DNA of 64,000 nt, from the NCBI GenBank assembly GCA_023014365.1, contig JAEBUN010000006.1:744001-808000 (forward strand), in the 5' to 3' direction. Of this stretch, positions 58,512 to 64,000 are shown piece after piece. How positions within the stretch are numbered: position 1 is the stretch's first letter; each line of letters begins with the position of its first letter. The position numbers and the translations under genes were made by a program. The DNA comes from Lepiota brunneoincarnata (lineage: Eukaryota; Basidiomycota; Agaricomycetes; Agaricales; Agaricaceae). The notes under the pieces were generated by a model. The model did no database searches, had not been told where the DNA came from, and saw only the letters and a program-made list of their open reading frames with translations.

Positions 58512-58623
58512 CTTCAATGGTGGGTGATTTGCAAAAACGAGATGAGTTGAGCGCTGTTGCAACACCTCCTGCCTTGACCAGACGAGATGGGTGACTGGAC
58601 GACCATCACGGTCACGACGAGAT

Positions 58624-58639
58624 CTTATCTTATCTTATC
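58624..58639 (-). promoter_or_regulatory. Triple GATAAG array in the GLTP/fRMsr divergent promoter
   Basis: CTTATC occurs three times at a 5-base period (58624-58629, 58629-58634, 58634-58639). On the minus strand this reads as three overlapping GATAAG sites, the consensus of fungal GATA factors in nitrogen, iron and light control. It lies 113 bases from the GLTP start and 122 from the fRMsr start. Confidence 0.5.
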
Positions 58640-58760
58640 GCCTACTTCCCCATGAACCACATGCCCTCCCTCTCACGACTTTCCCGAAAATCTCACACAG
58701 CTTGACCAGAACCTTCTCCACCACTCCCTAGCGCGAAAGCTCGTATTGGCCTCGGGAAAT

Positions 58761-59537
58761 ATGCCCCACGCGGATACATCGTTAGTGCCAGAAAGGTGAG
58801 CCTGGGCATTCGGGATTTTCGGTGGGCACATGGCTGAATCTTTGATCATCATGCGAAGCATCAGGACAAAGCCAGAGTTCTGGTCCCATGTTTACACACA
58901 ATTACGGAGTCTCCTAGAGGACGAGAGAAACTGGGTAGTCCATACACCAGGACATTCCGTTTGAAATTTCTGAAACAGCTGGTCAAGGTCACGAACTGTG
59001 CGAATGCCGCATCGTTAATTTACAATTCGCTGCTAGCCTTCCCAGCTCATTTTGGCGACTCAAACGACAAGGCCGTCAACTGGTGCGGTATGCGTATTTG
59101 GGAGTATACTGCGCAGCCATGGTATTAATCAGACAACTCGACAGGTGTGTACCTAGACCCGCTGTACTTCCCCAAGCCGAGGAGTGTCAGTTCCGAGCAA
59201 CGAAATAATCTGTCAAACCGCCTGTTGCTTGGTCCGTTCTGTGGAAAACCAGCATGTCAGTTTATAAATACGACGCCGGGAAAGGCTCGCGGGGTTTGTG
59301 CCGATGCTTTCCTCCAGCGCCGGAGCATTGTTAGTTCCCGATGTGGACAAATACCCAGGCCACATCGCTTGCGATGGGGAGACAAAGAGCGAAATCGTCG
59401 TCCCACTTGTCCTTTCCAGTGGTGAAACAATAGGTGTTTTAGATCTGGACTGCCTCGCGACTAATGGGTTCGACGATCTGGACAAAGAAGGACTAGAGAA
59501 CATCACCAAACTCATAGTGGAATCTAGTGATTGGTAG
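58761..59537 (+). CDS. Free methionine-(R)-sulfoxide reductase (GAF domain), probable frameshift
   Basis: About 185 residues in several exons. This GAF-fold enzyme reduces free methionine-R-sulfoxide in the cytosol. The start MPHADTSLVPE splices to 'SIRTKPEFWSHVYTQLRSLL'. Then come 'NAASLIYNSLLAFPAHFGDS', 'KAVNWCGVYLDPLYFPKP', 'LLLGPFCGKPACQFINTTPG', 'KARGVCADAFLQRRS' and 'VPDVDKYPGHIACDGETKSE', ending 'KEGLENITKLIVESSDW'. The three reactive cysteines (GKPAC, RGVC, HIAC) are present. However, GVCADAFLQRR and VPDVDKY lie in different frames only about 40 bases apart, too close for an intron. This points to a one-base insertion near 59329-59333 (assembly error or true break). If real, the protein ends early without the third Cys. 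The gene is convergent with CysRS, 44 bases between stops. Confidence 0.82.
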
Positions 59538-59581
59538 ATGTAGTACTACACAACAACAGCGCGCCCGATGTCGCAAAAGTG

Positions 59582-62500
59582 CTATACCTGTGTCTGTGCT
59601 TTCTGCCAAGCCAAAAATTCCTGATGCAGCTTTTCCTGGTTTTGATAATCCTTCTGAACCTTCTTGATATGATTTTTACTGAGCTCATTTCCGTCTCCAT
59701 CTGTCAAGGGTATCCCTGCATCATCCCAAGAGCCGTAGGCGCCTTCATCGACGTTGGGTGGTTTGAACATCTCTTGTGGGGGCTACACGACCTTTTTCAA
59801 GCTTGGCGAGTCGTTTCTGCTGCTCGGCTTCCTTGAGTTTGGCTTTTTTGGCGGCCTTGGCTTCTTGCTGAGCCCGTTTCTCGTCTCTAGCCTTGACCAA
59901 CTCTTCAGGAGCTACAAGCTTGACAAGAGCCTTTCCGTCTGCAGATACAAGAGATTAATCAGTGGGGACTCCGGGGATGGTGGGAGACTCACCATCCTGA
60001 TCATCAAGAGCAACACCGAGGGGAACCAAGTCTACATCACGTAATTTATCGCAAAGAGCTAGTATATCCTTGAGGGCAGTGTCACCCCTGCCGATGGCTA
60101 GTTGTCTGACGCCGTCCCGGAAGGACGACAATGTTCTCAAATATGGCATGAGGATTTCCTCTCGCTTGATGACCATCACTTGTCAATGCCGTGGAATGCA
60201 GGGAGTTCGGAGCAACTAAAATACATACATTTATATTTTCAGATCCCTGCACCATTTGGCCCCAACCGAGCTCGGTCTTTTGACCTTCGCCAAGGCCGAA
60301 CATCCGAAGCATTTGTCCGACCCACTGCGCAATATTTTCAACCAAGTACATGTTGAGGTTTTTACCGCGTGAGTTAATGTAGACATTTGTTTTCGAGACT
60401 AAATCTCGAAGGGTATTCAGGGCCTCGGGCGTGTTGAAAGAATCGCACAACGCAATTCGGAAGGCAGACCGAGCTTCATGAAAACTGATTGAAAACAGTT
60501 CAACTAAGCCCGAGAGATTACGAGCCGTGTCATGTGGGACCGACTTACCTCTTTGCGAGCTCGCGCTCGGGCGTTTCGTAATGATGGTGGCCATCGGACT
60601 TGATGCTGTCGCCACGGTGCTGGTTGAGCAGTGCTTTTACTACAGTAAAGAAGTTCTAGAAAGGTAGTATGAAAGGTCGGTTAGCCGAGTTGCAGAGCTT
60701 AGAAGTTGCAGACCCACGTTTATGGTAATTTCTATATTGCGAACTTCGCCGGTCATCAGTGATTCGGAGAAATCAATCTTTGCATTCCACAGCTGCGACA
60801 AGAAGGCCAGTCTCAATTGCCGAGCCGTGTACTTTTCCAGAATTTCCTAGAAACAAATGAAAAATAAGGGACAAATGAGAGAAAGTCCGGCCTGCTGCTG
60901 GGCAACCAGGCACCCAACAAGACGTACATCAATGGTGATGAAATTCTTCAGGGATTTGCTCATCTTCAAGCCTTCAATGTGGAGGTGTCCTGTATGAAGG
61001 AAGTAGTTTACCCATGAACCACAATTATGGTAAGCCTGGGGTATCGATGAGATGCGGGTTCTCATGTACCACATTATTGATTGGACTCACTTCAGATTGC
61101 GCCATCTCATTGTCGTGATGTGGAAATGCTAGGTCGATGCCACCGGAGTGGATGTCCATATTATCACCAAAAATAGCACTCGCCATCACCGAACATTCGA
61201 TATGCCATCCTGGGCGTCCTGGACCCCAGGGAGACGGCCAGGATGGTTCACCCGGTTTTGAAGCTTTCCACAACGCAAAATCGGAAGCCGAACGGCGCCC
61301 CGTTCTACTTGATAGGGAACCTGTCAAGCCGATTGGGATAGAAGAATACGGCGGGCCATCGTTTCCCCATACCTTCTGCATCTTCCAACAGTTCACGATT
61401 TCCTTTGCTCCACGGTTCAAGTTTTGCGTAGTCGTGGCCATCTGACTTGTCAAAAGCAAGAGTGTCGAAGTAAACGCTGCCCTCGGACTCGTACGCATAG
61501 CCGTTCTTGACTATGCCTTGGATGAATTCTACTATGTCAGGCACGTACTCCGTAACACGGGTGATAATATCTGGCTCTTGAACTCTAAGGCGGGCCATAT
61601 CGTCAAAGAATTTAGCCTCCCAATGTGCAGCGAGGGACCGTGAGATAGCGGGATCCGTGACGGTGGATTTGTACTATAATATAACGATGATTAGCCAATG
61701 ATCGTTTTAGTCAAGAACCAAGCCGAAACCTTGGCGTCCAATGCCTGGGCCAGAATGTCTTTTGACTCGTCGATAAGATGGTGAGCAGCTCCCAAGGATT
61801 CACTGCCAGCCCGTAATTGCTCCCGAGCCCTTCGAAGGGCCAGTAAGGAGCGATTCTAGAAGGCGAATAAATATGAAGTGTTAACAAGATGGCATGAGCA
61901 GACGGACGGCAGCAGTAAAGTGCATGTCGAATTTTTCGTCGCGTTTCAGGCATTCTTGCTTCCATTCTGACCCCTGTGCCAGTTCAGAAAGTAGGGCCCA
62001 ACTTTCTTCCTCGGCGCCCGTACTTGGCTTCTTATCAGCTGGCAATCCTTTACTGACGCGGTCTCCGACGTAGGTAGCCCAAGCCTCAGAAACAGTAACT
62101 ACAAGCTCAGGTGTCAAATTTGTGGTATCAGATCGGAACTTGTCCAGTAAGTGGTTTTGACGAGCACGTATGATGATCTAGGTATAATTGAGCGAAAAGT
62201 GTCAGAGTAGGGAAACTCCAAAAACCTTGTCGTCGATATCCGTGATATTCATCACGAAATGGACATCGTATCCAAAATAATCCGCCATGATTCTGCGTAG
62301 GATATCCTGTGTCACGTAGTTCCTAGAAAATCATCGCATCTTGATACGAAGCGCGCAGATGGGGCTACTGTACCTAGCGTGTCCCATATGCGATGCATCA
62401 TAAACTGTTGGACCGCAATTATACCATTTTATATGGCGACCATTCGTTGGAACAAATTCCGTCTGTGATTGAGTGAGTTGGAGCAGGAGGATCTCAATTG

Positions 62501-62713
62501 ATGGGGTCACGGACTTTGGTTCTAGTAAGCGAGTTGTAAACTTTGAGAACCGGTTCTTGAGGTTGCTGCTTGGGCAACGGACCAAGAGGGTTGCTGTGCA
62601 GTCATGACTGTAATGTTCTGTGAGTAGAATCGCCTTGACCTAGCTGGATAGCAGGGCCGAAGGAAGTGAGTGGTCGAGAAGAGAGATCTAGTGTTTCCGC
62701 ATTTGAGCAGCAT
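59582..62713 (-). CDS. Cysteinyl-tRNA synthetase
   Basis: About 780 residues in about nine exons. This class I enzyme charges tRNA-Cys. The HIGH motif appears as HMGH in '[18 protein letters not shown]', and '[20 protein letters not shown]' and '[12 protein letters not shown]' follow. The zinc and substrate region reads '[20 protein letters not shown]' and '[17 protein letters not shown]'. The KMSKS loop is '[16 protein letters not shown]'. The C-terminal extension is Lys/Ala-rich ('[20 protein letters not shown]'), usual for eukaryotic CysRS. The leader [20 protein letters not shown] to RRFYSQ looks like a mitochondrial presequence. An internal ATG at 62605 (MTAQQPSW) could start a cytosolic form. 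From there the leader frame runs to a stop, while '[20 protein letters not shown]' is in another frame. Either a 46-base intron (ends before 62590) or a one-base indel links them. The stop is TAG at 59582-59584. Confidence 0.92.
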
Positions 62714-64000
62714 AGGCAGACCAATCCAACGAGTCAATAAGGGTCATGGGGTGATCACATGATCTCAGAAAATAATTATTTATTACGTGCATGACTTAAA
62801 TTTCCACTGTTTCCTACTGCTGGTCCATCGCGAACTAGAATCGAACGCCGAACGCCCAGTTTTCGCACGTCCCAAGTCCAGCTGAGCTGAAAATCAATAT
62901 AACAGTGATTTTCAGTGATGTCATCTCACTCGTTATGCCCTGCCTGGGCGACTTGTTGACAAAATGAGAGCCACCTTCTCTGAAATCAGACATTTGATGT
63001 CGTAAAGGGCTCAGCTTACTCGGGAACTTACGACCGCCTTCCTGACTTCTTTCCATGCGCGCTGTATCGTAAATAATAAATTTGGGGCTTCGCGAGGCTG
63101 CGCGTGAAGCGAAATGGACAGCACTTGTATCCTGAAATTCCCATGTTTCTCCCTACCAGGCCGGAACCTATTTTGCGTGGGCACAAGAGTTGTAGCCCAC
63201 GGGTCGGTGACGCCCTGGTTGTCATCAACTACATTGATCTCAACTGCTATTTTTCGGGGTGAGGCTCCCAGTCACTTCCGGACCGCACCAACAACCAGGG
63301 TCCTCACTCTCACTGAACGCGAATACAAGCGCTGGCAGGCATCGAATTACTTCTACCCGCTTTGTTTTCTCCGACTCGGCCAAACGACAATTGTATTAAA
63401 TGCTACTGCAAAAACTCCATCTAGAGGAGATCAAGTGCGCCAGCTAATCTTAGCGCGTGAGTTCCTTCACATGGAATGCCCTCTCAATAACGACAGAAGT
63501 GCTGATATATCCCGTACCACATCGGACATGCTTCAGAGAGTGCCGGGGCAAACTCTATCACTCTCAAGAACAGAGCACTGCCGAGATACCGCAACTTGGC
63601 TAGCTCCGCTCATCTTTTTATCCCGACCAGAACCCTGGCTGGGGCGCAGTGGCGATCAGGCTTGGCTTTTTCTTGAGATCTGAATCAATCACACCCAACT
63701 CAAGATGTGATCACGCACCACAGGAGTATATCAAAGCTTTTTTTCCCTTGGTTAATCAAGAAACAACATCCATCAACATTGTGTGAACAGAATATTCGCC
63801 CACACTCTGATCTTCTTCTTCTCAATCCACGGACTGTTCAAGGTCAGTGAAACCAGGTGGCTCAATTCCATTTAGGTCGCACGACTTTCCACACCATAAT
63901 TGATGAGGTCCCGCCGGTTCATAGACCGGCACAGGCCCTGTCCCTCAAAACTCTAATATTGCGTCCCTCACCCCTAATATTAGCATGCCGTCAGCGCGTA
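62714..64000. other. Window end without a convincing gene
   Basis: 1.3 kb upstream of CysRS. A near-palindrome GCTTCGCG...CGCGTGAAGC lies at about 63090-63113, and a hairpin GCCGGT-TCATAG-ACCGGC at about 63914-63931. The plus-strand frame at 63114-63683 is listed separately. No RNA gene confirmed. Confidence 0.4.
63114..63683 (+). CDS. Hypothetical 189-residue open frame
   Basis: An uninterrupted ATG frame, MDSTCILKFPCFSLPGRNLF onward, with mixed composition and one more protein-like stretch 'RVLTLTEREYKRWQASNYFY'. No family recognised, no TATA box, no introns. It could be a chance frame or an exon of a gene running past the window. Confidence 0.2.
   Translation: MDSTCILKFPCFSLPGRNLFCVGTRVVAHGSVTPWLSSTTLISTAIFRGEAPSHFRTAPTTRVLTLTEREYKRWQASNYFYPLCFLRLGQTTIVLNATAKTPSRGDQVRQLILAREFLHMECPLNNDRSADISRTTSDMLQRVPGQTLSLSRTEHCRDTATWLAPLIFLSRPEPWLGRSGDQAWLFLEI

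Noticed and set aside
62820..62900. A tRNA-like stretch on the minus strand (GCTCAGCTGG and GTTCGATTC)
   Set aside because: The T-arm and acceptor strands do not pair, and no anticodon stem can be drawn.

Overview
The window looks like nuclear DNA of a filamentous basidiomycete, most likely an Agaricomycete. Genes are compact and cut by many short introns (about 45-65 bases, GT-AG, with one probable GC-AG). There are no operons or ribosome-binding sites. Several proteins are typically fungal: PRM1, SEY1, the HET-C2 type of GLTP, UvdE endonuclease and the amphiphysin-like Hob3/Rvs161. Exons were joined by hand from reading frames, splice signals and family similarity. Outer gene limits are therefore more reliable than single exon edges, and no database search was run.

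Layout. 0-8.5 kb: an AlkB-like dioxygenase with Cys-rich zinc-binding-like modules, an orphan PH/coiled-coil protein (minus), an intron-containing elongator tRNA-Met (minus), and a small Cys-free secreted protein (minus) with a clear CRE plus TATA promoter. 9-19 kb: PRM1 (minus), SEY1 (minus) and acetoacetyl-CoA synthetase (plus). 19-26 kb: a 2.6 kb gene-poor stretch, then a large disordered orphan protein. 26-34.7 kb: a dense block of UV-damage endonuclease (minus) divergent from Hob3/Rvs161 (plus), an SDR oxidoreductase, and Arl3/ARFRP1 GTPase (minus) divergent from V-ATPase subunit c'' (plus). 34.8-48.9 kb: a CUE ubiquitin-binding protein with a Gln tract, a SETD6/Rkm4-like lysine methyltransferase, a Sec14-like lipid-transfer protein, a PPG1-type phosphatase, a C2H2 factor, and the splicing factor CWC24. 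51-62.7 kb: a CYS3/MET4-type bZIP factor, a LysM protein, GLTP/HET-C2 divergent from free methionine-R-sulfoxide reductase, and cysteinyl-tRNA synthetase. The last 1.3 kb has no convincing gene.

Most genes are housekeeping and act separately. Two loose themes stand out. PRM1, SEY1, Hob3/Rvs161 and HET-C2/GLTP all touch membrane fusion, membrane remodelling or hyphal compatibility. The bZIP factor, fRMsr and CysRS all concern sulfur amino acids. The compact promoters carry recognisable sites: a CRE, three GATC cores before UVE1, a triple GATAAG between GLTP and fRMsr, an AP-1/Gcn4-type site before the bZIP gene, and TCACGTGA palindromes. Three genes (AACS, fRMsr, CysRS) have a reading-frame conflict that looks like a one-base indel, with a fourth doubtful case in the PH gene. 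These may be residual assembly errors or genuine breaks. I saw no mobile element, CRISPR array, biosynthetic cluster or mating-type gene.
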